64,000 nucleotides of DNA from Streptomyces hygroscopicus subsp. hygroscopicus (lineage in GTDB: Bacteria > Actinomycetota > Actinomycetes > Streptomycetales > Streptomycetaceae): contig NZ_BSSM01000023.1 in assembly GCF_030269125.1 (NCBI RefSeq), positions 50,789 to 114,788 of the forward strand, given 5' to 3'. The notes below the pieces were generated by a model. It did not search any database. It was given only the letters and a program-made list of their open reading frames with translations, and was not told where the DNA came from. Positions 58,501 to 64,000 of this stretch are shown here, piece after piece. How positions within the stretch are numbered: the first letter of the stretch is position 1; every line of letters begins with the position of its first letter. The position numbers and the translations under genes are program-made.

Positions 58501-59544
58501 GGTCTTCACCGAACCGCAGCGCAGCGGCCGCCCGCCGCCCGCCGCCTCCGCCAGCGCCCGCAGTTCCACGGTGTCGCCGGTGGGCGTCCCGGTGCCGTGC
58601 GCCTCGACGTAGTCCAGCTGGGACGGTTCGATGCCCGCGCTGCGGCAGGCGTCGCGGAGCATCTGGGCCTGGCCGGAGACCGCGGGCTTCAGCAACAGCC
58701 CGCTGCCCTGGCCGTCGTTGGTGACGGCGCTGCCGAGCAGCAGGGCGAGCACGGGGTCGCCGTCGCGCAGCGCGTCCGGCAGCGGCTTGAGGACGACCGC
58801 GCCGACACCCTCGCTGCGCACGAACCCGTCGGCCGCGGCGTCCCCGAACCGGCACCGCCCGTCCGGCGACAGCATGCCGCCCTGCGAGTAGGCGATGGAG
58901 TCCTGCGGGGACACGATGATGTTGACGCCCGCGGCGATGGCCAGGCCGCTCTCCCCGGTCAACAGGCTCTGTCGGGCGGCGTGCACGGCCACCAGCGAGG
59001 AGGAGCACGCGGTGTCCAGCACCAGGCTCGGGCCGCGCAGGTCGAGCGCGTAGGAGACCCGGCCGGCGGTGACCGCCCGCAGCCGGCCGCCCACGGTGTC
59101 TCGGACTCCCGGGCCCTCGTCCGGGCAGCCGGACTCGCCGTATTCGGCGGTGGCCTGGCCGACGAAGACACCGGTGCGGGAACCGGCCAGACCGGCCGGC
59201 GCGATTCCCGCCGATTCCAGCGCCTCCCATACGACGTGCAGCAGGATCCGCTGCTGGGGGTCCATGCTTCTGGCCTCGACCGGCGAAATCCCGAAGAATC
59301 CCGCGTCGAACGAGAACGCGTCGTCGAGGAAACCGCCGTCCCGGGAGACGGTCTTGCCGGGAGAGGGGGACCGGCCGGCGTAATGGTCGTCGATGTTGAA
59401 TCGGTCCTCGGGAATCCGGGAGACGGCCTGGGAGTTGGCCATCAGGAGATCCCAGAATTCCTCGATGCTGTTGGCGCGAGGAAAACGGCACCCCATACCG
59501 ACGACGGCTATGGGGACGCCACCTGCGCACGGGAAGCGCTCCAC
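55513..59544 (-). CDS. Type I polyketide synthase, KS-AT-DH*-ACP
   Basis: A 1343-aa single-module synthase. KS (about 10-430): Cys180 in DTACSSSL, His316 in EAHGTGT, His352 in KTNIGHAEAA. AT (about 535-860): Ser629 in VGHSMGEVAA and the specificity motif VASH at 728-731, neither plain malonyl HAFH nor methylmalonyl YASH. A DH-like double hotdog (about 895-1155) reads AEQLSVAGTTALPPA where the catalytic HxxxG...P should be, so the His is lost; the second half keeps a Asp in TAIDSVQLYG. ACP: Ser1300 in LGLDSLMAVQL. No KR, ER, TE or docking helix is present. GTG 59544 follows AAGGTG. It is divergent from the LuxR-desaturase-mutase operon. Confidence 0.93.
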   Translation of the reverse strand: MERFPCAGGVPIAVVGMGCRFPRANSIEEFWDLLMANSQAVSRIPEDRFNIDDHYAGRSPSPGKTVSRDGGFLDDAFSFDAGFFGISPVEARSMDPQQRILLHVVWEALESAGIAPAGLAGSRTGVFVGQATAEYGESGCPDEGPGVRDTVGGRLRAVTAGRVSYALDLRGPSLVLDTACSSSLVAVHAARQSLLTGESGLAIAAGVNIIVSPQDSIAYSQGGMLSPDGRCRFGDAAADGFVRSEGVGAVVLKPLPDALRDGDPVLALLLGSAVTNDGQGSGLLLKPAVSGQAQMLRDACRSAGIEPSQLDYVEAHGTGTPTGDTVELRALAEAAGGGRPLRCGSVKTNIGHAEAAAGIAGLIKTVLIARHGVIPASLHLSDPHPLLTGERPAVSVVTENTPLAKAGPKGLLGVSSFGLSGTNAHVVVGEFVDDRHPAERRAPEGPHLLVLSARSAAALRRLAGSYADHLGPDGAGRDQALGAVCATAATRRDAGPHRLWATGTSHDELAAVLRALAAGEQTADGGVGEAGFRGPRRSVFVFSGQGSQWLGMGRGLLASNEAFRTALRACDEAVREELGWSVEELLTRDADRFPGGVEVVQPTLWAVQVALAAAWRDLGVEPEMCVGHSMGEVAAACVSGALSLRDAAAVICRRSRLMRRVAGGGAMLVVELSADRAHEAVSRTPSVCVAAENSPTCTVLAGDPDALAGLSARLEAEGVLCRLVDVDVASHSPQMRPLHAELTADLAHLNAMTARTGLFSTVRRAPVAGPELDAGYWADNLCEPVEFRAAVRQLATEGEASENVFLEISPHPVLTTSVLDTLAHDGAPGTAVPSLRRNTDEAAELLRAAGRFFAAGGRVDWTRWYGRPVRPVPLPHYPWERTEFRRAPAVPRPAPSALTGRVELGRWGIAAWAEQLSVAGTTALPPAVQVAAVLDTAARNLPGTFAVRDVRLAPAPVLLPDPDAAVLTVALERSGGDTWRAVVELEQPDGAERVFCSSASLCPVDDGAGRRAPSALDQALARCHGYLSAAGFRELAGGYGLEIGEASGAVEQLWRRRGEAVARIRPAKPAPGLWETALLPLVAAWPEARRAGGEDLGFLPTAIDSVQLYGELPDDFWSLAVVTPGPDAGQVRGEVLVLDGDGRVLAEFRGITLRRPGHPEHPGRSERPALPAAASLVRALPARLGAPRLGPARPLLSRFATMIRPAAARRGIRLGGRPAEPAAPRRAEHRAPSRAVTTANTEAAHAVTANTGTAHLVAARTEPPGPSPVDAVLAAASEVLGVARADLDPRRSLRDLGLDSLMAVQLRKQLKTGCGVDVTAGRLLGAESLERIARSVTLEAAPV

Positions 59545-59763
59545 GTACGTTCACCTTCGATCAGAGCCGATGAGAACAGACACGACCGCCTCGCCGCAGG
59601 AGGGCAAGGCGGGTTGAGGTGCGCGGTGCAAGTGCGATGCAAAGTTACACCGCCAACCAAGATTGACCCAGAGGCTCATGACCATGTCTCAGGATCTGTC
59701 TCAACATGCGAGACGTGCTGTGGTGATTCATGCAGCTATGCCCGGTTTCCAGAACTCTGTACT

Positions 59764-59777
59764 GTGACCCAGGTCAC
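59764..59777. promoter_or_regulatory. Palindrome in the PKS-luxR divergent promoter
   Basis: GTGACC-CA-GGTCAC is a perfect 6-2-6 palindrome. It lies in the 322-bp divergent region (59545-59866), which from about 59640 is markedly AT-rich for this genome. It is a good candidate operator for coordinated control of the PKS and the plus-strand operon. Confidence 0.5.
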
Positions 59778-59866
59778 CAGGAACTTGTACTTGCGTCTTC
59801 TTATGCATGGCAGTCTACGCTTGCCTCGGCGTTTATTAATGCCCAGCAGACCACGACGGGGGAGCA

Positions 59867-60199
59867 ATGATGTCTGATGCGCCGTTAAGGTCGGGAGTCG
59901 TCGCGTATGCCGGTTACGGCGCCGATCCCGTCGACGCGCTGCCCGACTGGTCGGACGCGCTCGCCGGGGTCGTCGACCTCTCGGCGCGCGAGCACCAGGT
60001 GTTCCTGATGCTCGGCGCCGGCCATTCCAACCGCAGCATCGCCGCGCGGCTCCGGGTGACCGAACGCACCGTCAAGGCACATGTGGCCCAGGTCCTCAGC
60101 AAACTCCGGGTGGAATCCCGGCTGCAGGCGGGTCTCGTCGCACACGCCTACCGCGTCATGAACGAAAGTCCAATTCACAGCCCGCGGCACTCGGGATAG
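59867..60199 (+). CDS. Stand-alone LuxR-type regulator with a TTA codon
   Basis: A 110-aa protein consisting almost only of a LuxR helix-turn-helix (LSAREHQVFLMLGAGHSNRS, then RLRVTERTVKAHVAQVLSKL). No receiver or ATPase domain. Codon 7 is TTA (59885-59887), read only by the bldA tRNA in Streptomyces, so its translation is probably tied to development. ATG 59867 (or 59870) follows GGGGGAG. It is the likely pathway-specific activator of this locus. Confidence 0.85.
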   Translation: MMSDAPLRSGVVAYAGYGADPVDALPDWSDALAGVVDLSAREHQVFLMLGAGHSNRSIAARLRVTERTVKAHVAQVLSKLRVESRLQAGLVAHAYRVMNESPIHSPRHSG

Positions 60200-60272
60200 A
60201 AATGGTTCCCGGCGCACCACTCCGGATCGCGTCGGAGCGGCTGAGCCGTCCCCGAGGCGGCCAGGGGGCTCA

Positions 60273-60395
60273 TCATGCCTTCCTGGCCCGCCTGTTGTCG
60301 CGGCGCCACTCGTAGGACGCCGTCGGCAGAGTTCCCTTTTCCATTCCCTCGCGGAATTCCGCAGCCATTTCGGTCTGCGCTGCCGGAACGCACAC
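60273..60395 (-). CDS. Possible 40-aa ORF upstream of the desaturase, opposite strand
   Basis: A frame from GTG 60395 to TGA 60273 ends in a basic, protein-like tail (TASYEWRRDNRRARKA) with mostly GC third positions. A GGGGAG sits only 1 nt before the GTG, too close for normal initiation, and internal ATGs have no better site. No family recognised; it may be chance. Confidence 0.2.
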   Translation of the reverse strand: MCVPAAQTEMAAEFREGMEKGTLPTASYEWRRDNRRARKA

Positions 60396-60417
60396 TCCCC
60401 GGACAAGGAGATGACGC

Positions 60418-61638
60418 GTGTCCCTCACCGATGTCGAGATCAGGAGCGCCCGTTCGGACGGCGCCCCCGAACCCGCCGACCCCCGGGAAACCATGCGGGC
60501 CCTGCCCGGTTTCCTCCAGTACCCGCTCACCGTCTTCACCGGCAAACCGCTGGCCGAGCAGACCCGGCTGCCGTGGACCCCCACCTTCCACCTGGCGGCG
60601 GCGGCCTTCGCGATGCTCGCCGGCGCGGCCGTCTCCTCGGCCGCCTGGTCGCTCGGCGGCTGGTGGCTCCTCGCCCTGCTGCCCGGCTGGGCGCTCACCC
60701 TGCACGGACTGCGCAACCTGCGCATGATGGTCTACCACCAGTGCTCGCACCGGAACATGTACCGGCGCAGGCGACTGGACACCGCCATCGGACGGGCCAT
60801 CTCCAGCCTGCTGGTCATCCAGAACTTCGAGCGCTACAGCCGTGAACACGTCAGCGACCACCACGCCGCCCACCACATGACGCTGCGCGACCCCACCGTC
60901 CAGGCGTTCCTCGTCAGCCTCGAACTGCGTCCCGGGATGACGCGGGGCCAGATGTGGCGCCGGGTGACCGGCAAGCTGCTGTCCCCGCGCTTCCACCTCG
61001 CCTTCTCCGTCTCCCGGGTGCGCTCCTTCTGGAGCACCGCCGCGCGCAGCGAGAAGGTCACCGCCGTGACGCTCTACGCGGCCCTGGCCGCCGCCACCAT
61101 CGCCACCGGCACCTGGCCCGCCCTGCTGCTCGCCTGGTTCGTTCCGCTGCTGCCGCTGTTCCAGGTCAGCAACACCCTGCGGCTGTGCGTCAAGCACACC
61201 TTCCCCGAGGCCGGCACCGAAGTCCGGCGCGGCCGCGACTACTTCGCGGGCCTGACCAACGCCATCTTCATCGGCGAGCCCGCGCCGTCCGCGGCGCTGC
61301 CGGCCGGTCACCGAGCCCTCGCCTGGACCCGCTGGGCGCTGCGCATGCTCTTCGTGCACGCCCCGACCCGCTACCTCGTGCTCACCGGCGACACCGTGGT
61401 CCACGACTTCCACCACCGCTACCCGTCCAGCCGGGACTGGGCCGACTACCTCTTCGCCCGCAAGCGGGACATCGAGTCGGGCCACAAGGGATGGCCGGAG
61501 TACCGCGAGGTGTGGGGACTGGTCCCCGCCATCAACCACGTCTTCGACTCCCTGGCGGGCGCCGACCCGGCCGAGTACGACATCGCCCGGCTCCCGCAGG
61601 TGAGCAAGCGCGAGCTCTTCGCGGCCTTCGACGACTGA
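60418..61638 (+). CDS. Membrane fatty acid desaturase-like di-iron enzyme
   Basis: A 406-aa integral membrane protein with the three His boxes of the desaturase/hydroxylase family: HQCSH in MVYHQCSHRNMY, HVSDHHAAHH, and HDFHHRYP. Hydrophobic segments flank them (LAAAAFAMLAGAAVSSAAW; ALLLAWFVPLLPLFQV). It should desaturate or hydroxylate an acyl chain, probably the PKS product or its starter, using O2 and ferredoxin. GTG 60418 has AAGGAG 7 nt upstream. It is followed by the glutamate mutase genes on the same strand. Confidence 0.85.
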   Translation: MSLTDVEIRSARSDGAPEPADPRETMRALPGFLQYPLTVFTGKPLAEQTRLPWTPTFHLAAAAFAMLAGAAVSSAAWSLGGWWLLALLPGWALTLHGLRNLRMMVYHQCSHRNMYRRRRLDTAIGRAISSLLVIQNFERYSREHVSDHHAAHHMTLRDPTVQAFLVSLELRPGMTRGQMWRRVTGKLLSPRFHLAFSVSRVRSFWSTAARSEKVTAVTLYAALAAATIATGTWPALLLAWFVPLLPLFQVSNTLRLCVKHTFPEAGTEVRRGRDYFAGLTNAIFIGEPAPSAALPAGHRALAWTRWALRMLFVHAPTRYLVLTGDTVVHDFHHRYPSSRDWADYLFARKRDIESGHKGWPEYREVWGLVPAINHVFDSLAGADPAEYDIARLPQVSKRELFAAFDD

Positions 61639-61748
61639 GACGCGCACCGCGCCGGCCGACCGTCCACCACCCCGGACGCGCACGGCCGACCGCACGCCAC
61701 CCCGATCCGCACCGCCAGCCAACCACCCCCCCCACCGGAGGAGTACCC

Positions 61749-62183
61749 ATGCAGCAGCGGAAGATCATCCTGGGAGTGGCCGCGAGCGACGCCCACGCCG
61801 TGGCCAACCATCTGATCGCCCACGCCCTGCGCGGTATCGGATACACCGTCGTCAATCTCGGCACCTGCACCCCGGTCGAGGAGTTCGCGGAAGCCTGCCG
61901 TGAGCATCCCGATGCCGAGGCGGTGGTCATCGGCAGCCTCAACGGCCATGCGCACGAGGACCTGCGCGATCTGGCTGCGGCCAAGGCCGAGGGCGCGATC
62001 CGGTGCCCCGTCGTCGTCGGCGGGAACCTGTCGGTCGGCAGCAGGAAGGACCCCTCCGCCCTGGAGCGGCTCCGCCGGCTCGGCGTCGACCGCATCGTGA
62101 GCGACCCGGCCGCGCTGCCCGCCGTCCTCGACGAGCTGCGCGCCGCCCGCTCGGCAGCCGAGCCGCTGCTGGCCGTGTCATGA
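61749..62183 (+). CDS. Glutamate mutase small (cobalamin-binding) subunit
   Basis: A 144-aa B12-binding protein of the methylaspartate mutase S (GlmS/MutS) family. The lower-ligand motif reads ASDAHAVANH, keeping D and H of DxHxxG but with Ala for Gly. SLNG and VVGGNLSVGSRK are the other cofactor contacts. With the large subunit it rearranges L-glutamate to (2S,3S)-3-methylaspartate. The stop overlaps the next start (ATGA). A GGAGGAG site precedes ATG 61749. Confidence 0.9.
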   Translation: MQQRKIILGVAASDAHAVANHLIAHALRGIGYTVVNLGTCTPVEEFAEACREHPDAEAVVIGSLNGHAHEDLRDLAAAKAEGAIRCPVVVGGNLSVGSRKDPSALERLRRLGVDRIVSDPAALPAVLDELRAARSAAEPLLAVS

Positions 62184-63607
62184 GCGGCAAGGTCGTCCTC
62201 CTCGGCGCGGACCGCGCCGGGGAGGCCCCCCACGGCAACCGGGCCCTGCCCTCCCTCGAGGAGTCCGTCGCCTACGTCGCCGGCCTCGGCAAGCCCACCG
62301 CCGCCCAGGTCCTCCAGAAGGCGCGCGAGTCGGGCCGGGTGGCCATCCAGCCCCGGTGCGGCGTCGGCGGCCACGAGGAGATGAAGGCCCTGCTGCGGGA
62401 CCTGGAGACCGAGGCGGCGCCCGACCTCCTCACCCTGACCATCGACTCCCACACCCGGCTCAAGCGGTTCGAGCAGGCCCTGCGCACCCTGAACCGCGAT
62501 CCGAAGGACCTCAACGGCTACCCGCTGGTCACCCACGGCTGGCAGCGCGGCCGGGACCTGAACGAGTCCGTCGCCGCACCGCTGGAGATCCGCCACGGCT
62601 CGCCCGACGCCCGCGCCCTCTTCGACGTCTCGGTGGCCTCCGGGATCACCTCGTTCGAGGGCGGCGGCATCTCGTACAACCTGCCCTACTCCAAGGCCGT
62701 CCCGGTCGCGGAGTCCCTCGCCGCCTGGGAGGAGGTGGACCGGGTCTGCGGCCGGCTCGCCGAACTCGGCCTGATCGTCGACCGGGAGCTGTTCGGCACG
62801 CTGACGGCCGTCCTGGTCCCGCCCTCGATCAGCCTCGCGATCAGCGTCGTGGAGGCCGTGCTCGCCGCCCGCGCCGGGGTGCGCTGCATCTCCGTCGCCT
62901 ACCCGCAGAGCGGCCATCTGGTCCAGGACGTCGCCGCGCTGCGCAGCATCCCGCTGCTGGCCCGCCGCTATCTGCCGCCCGGCGTCCAGGTCCACGCCGT
63001 CTTCCACGAGTTCATGGGCGTCTTCCCCAAGGGCCGTGCCCACGCCGAGGACCTCATCTTCTATGGTGCCCTCGTCGCCCGGCTCGGCGGCGCCTCCAAA
63101 CTGATCACCAAGACGTACCAGGAGGCGTACGGCATCCCCGACACCCGGGCCAACATCGAGGGCCTCCGGCTCGCCGCCCGCGCCAACTCCCCGCTGCTCG
63201 ACTTCGTCGCGGTGGACGCGGACCGGGTCGCCGAGGAGCTGGAGTGGATCCTCGCCGAGGTCGCCGACATCGTCGAACCCCTGCTGGAACAGGCCGACCT
63301 GAAGGCCGCCGTGGCGGACGCGCTGGAGCGCGGCACGCTGGACATCCCGTTCAGCGCGAGCCGTTACGCGAAGTCGGAGGTCATCCCGAAGCGGGACGCG
63401 GAGGGCGCGATCCGCTATCTGTCCGCAGGGTCGCTGCCGCTGTCCGGGCGCGCGTTGCGCCGTAACGACGCGTTGCTGCGACGCGACGCCCGAACCGGCG
63501 GCGGCGCCGCGGACCCCGGTCTCCGCTCGCTCCTCGCCGATCTGACCGGAGACATCAACTACTTCCTCACCGTGTTCGGTGAGACCGACCACGAGGGGAC
63601 GTCGTGA
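62180..63607 (+). CDS. Glutamate mutase large (catalytic) subunit
   Basis: A 475-aa TIM-barrel subunit of methylaspartate mutase E (GlmE) type. Conserved substrate-site segments are QPRCGVGGHEEM, EIRHGSPDARALF, SFEGGGISYNLPYSK and ITKTYQEAYGIPD. It pairs with the small subunit encoded upstream, to which it is translationally coupled. Vicenistatin- and friulimicin-type pathways use such a pair to supply 3-methylaspartate. The next gene overlaps it by 4 bp (GTGA), so the oxidoreductase belongs to the same operon. Confidence 0.92.
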   Translation: MSGKVVLLGADRAGEAPHGNRALPSLEESVAYVAGLGKPTAAQVLQKARESGRVAIQPRCGVGGHEEMKALLRDLETEAAPDLLTLTIDSHTRLKRFEQALRTLNRDPKDLNGYPLVTHGWQRGRDLNESVAAPLEIRHGSPDARALFDVSVASGITSFEGGGISYNLPYSKAVPVAESLAAWEEVDRVCGRLAELGLIVDRELFGTLTAVLVPPSISLAISVVEAVLAARAGVRCISVAYPQSGHLVQDVAALRSIPLLARRYLPPGVQVHAVFHEFMGVFPKGRAHAEDLIFYGALVARLGGASKLITKTYQEAYGIPDTRANIEGLRLAARANSPLLDFVAVDADRVAEELEWILAEVADIVEPLLEQADLKAAVADALERGTLDIPFSASRYAKSEVIPKRDAEGAIRYLSAGSLPLSGRALRRNDALLRRDARTGGGAADPGLRSLLADLTGDINYFLTVFGETDHEGTS

Positions 63608-64000
63608 CCATCGCCGTGGAGCCCGCCGCACTTCGGCGCGAGCGGAGCCTCGAACAGACCCGCGGTCCCAAGCGGACCCGGACCCTCGACCGGGTGGTCA
63701 TCCGGTTCGCGGGGGACTCGGGTGACGGTATGCAGCTGACGGGGGACCGTTTCACCTCGGAGACCGCTTCCTTCGGCAACGACCTCTCGACGCTGCCGGA
63801 CTTCCCCGCGGAGATCCGGGCGCCCGCCGGGACCCTGCCCGGGGTGTCGTCGTTCCAGCTCCACTTCGCCGACCACGACATCCTCACGCCGGGCGACGCG
63901 CCGAACGTCCTCGTCGCGATGAACCCGGCCGCGCTGAAGGCCAACGTCGGCGATCTGCCGCGGGGCGCCGAGATCATCGTGAACACGGACGAGTTCACCA
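63604..64000 (+). CDS. 2-oxoacid:ferredoxin oxidoreductase, alpha (fused gamma-alpha) subunit, 5' part
   Basis: The first 132 residues run off the right edge. After a basic lead, VVIRFAGDSGDGMQLTG and TLPDFPAEIRAPAGTLPGVS match the gamma domain at the N terminus of KorA-type alpha subunits of 2-oxoglutarate:ferredoxin oxidoreductase. These enzymes convert a 2-oxoacid plus CoA to acyl-CoA, CO2 and reduced ferredoxin. GTG 63604 overlaps the mutase stop (GTGA). Its placement inside a natural-product operon suggests a dedicated acyl-CoA supply or ferredoxin reduction. The beta subunit is expected downstream. Confidence 0.88.
   Translation, partial: MTIAVEPAALRRERSLEQTRGPKRTRTLDRVVIRFAGDSGDGMQLTGDRFTSETASFGNDLSTLPDFPAEIRAPAGTLPGVSSFQLHFADHDILTPGDAPNVLVAMNPAALKANVGDLPRGAEIIVNTDEFT

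Noticed and set aside
1..64000. Transposons, integrases, attachment sites, tRNAs, rRNAs and CRISPR arrays
   Set aside because: No DDE transposase, recombinase, terminal inverted repeats, tRNA cloverleaf or regularly spaced repeats were recognised on either strand.

Overview
The window is high-GC (about 70% or more) actinobacterial DNA. Strong third-position GC bias, frequent GTG starts, GTGA/ATGA overlaps, a TTA codon kept in a regulator, and the block miaB-miaA-dapF-rshA-hflX-dinG-lexA-nrdR-nrdJ all point to a Streptomyces chromosome. I saw no rRNA, tRNA, CRISPR array, transposase or integrase.

Layout. (1) 1-10.2 kb: the start of a cysteine dioxygenase gene behind a Cys-rich leader peptide; a small monooxygenase and an FAD monooxygenase; the glutamate ABC transporter gluABCD divergent from its likely two-component system gluR-gluK; a TAXI binding protein and a MazG-like protein. 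(2) 10.2-16.6 kb: accessory block with two broken gene remnants, an LppY/LpqO lipoprotein, a His-rich CDF metal exporter divergent from an ArsR repressor, a small His-rich exported protein, and a cysteine-synthase-like enzyme coupled to an MFS transporter. (3) 16.8-19.2 kb: TetR/enoyl-CoA hydratase, MarR and DUF6204 genes. (4) 19.3-25.6 kb: a compact minus-strand NRPS operon, possibly with a small first ORF: Cy-A-MT-PCP with a cysteine specificity code, free carrier protein, type II thioesterase, LysE exporter. (5) 25.9-37.6 kb: core genes miaB, LigB-like, miaA, dapF, rshA, M1 aminopeptidase, hflX. (6) 37.6-43.6 kb: secreted serine protease, then a three-gene NIS (NRPS-independent siderophore)-type cluster. 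(7) 43.7-54.7 kb: dinG, lexA with an SOS box, nrdR-nrdJ with two NrdR boxes, TerD, DUF4937, phosphoglycerate mutase, ADP-ribosylglycohydrolase. (8) 54.7-64.0 kb: left part of a second natural-product locus: TetR, an unusual KS-AT-DH*-ACP polyketide synthase, a TTA-containing LuxR regulator, a membrane desaturase, both subunits of a B12-dependent glutamate mutase, and the start of a 2-oxoacid:ferredoxin oxidoreductase. It runs off the right edge.

The most novel part is region 8. Glutamate mutase, a 2-oxoacid:ferredoxin oxidoreductase, a desaturase and a single reduction-free PKS module lie together under a probably bldA-dependent regulator. If a transaminase lies downstream, this could be a route from glutamate through 3-methylaspartate and 3-methyloxaloacetate to methylmalonyl-CoA for the PKS. 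The second candidate is the NRPS operon, which has a complete cysteine-methylating heterocyclization module but no visible starter unit or release domain.
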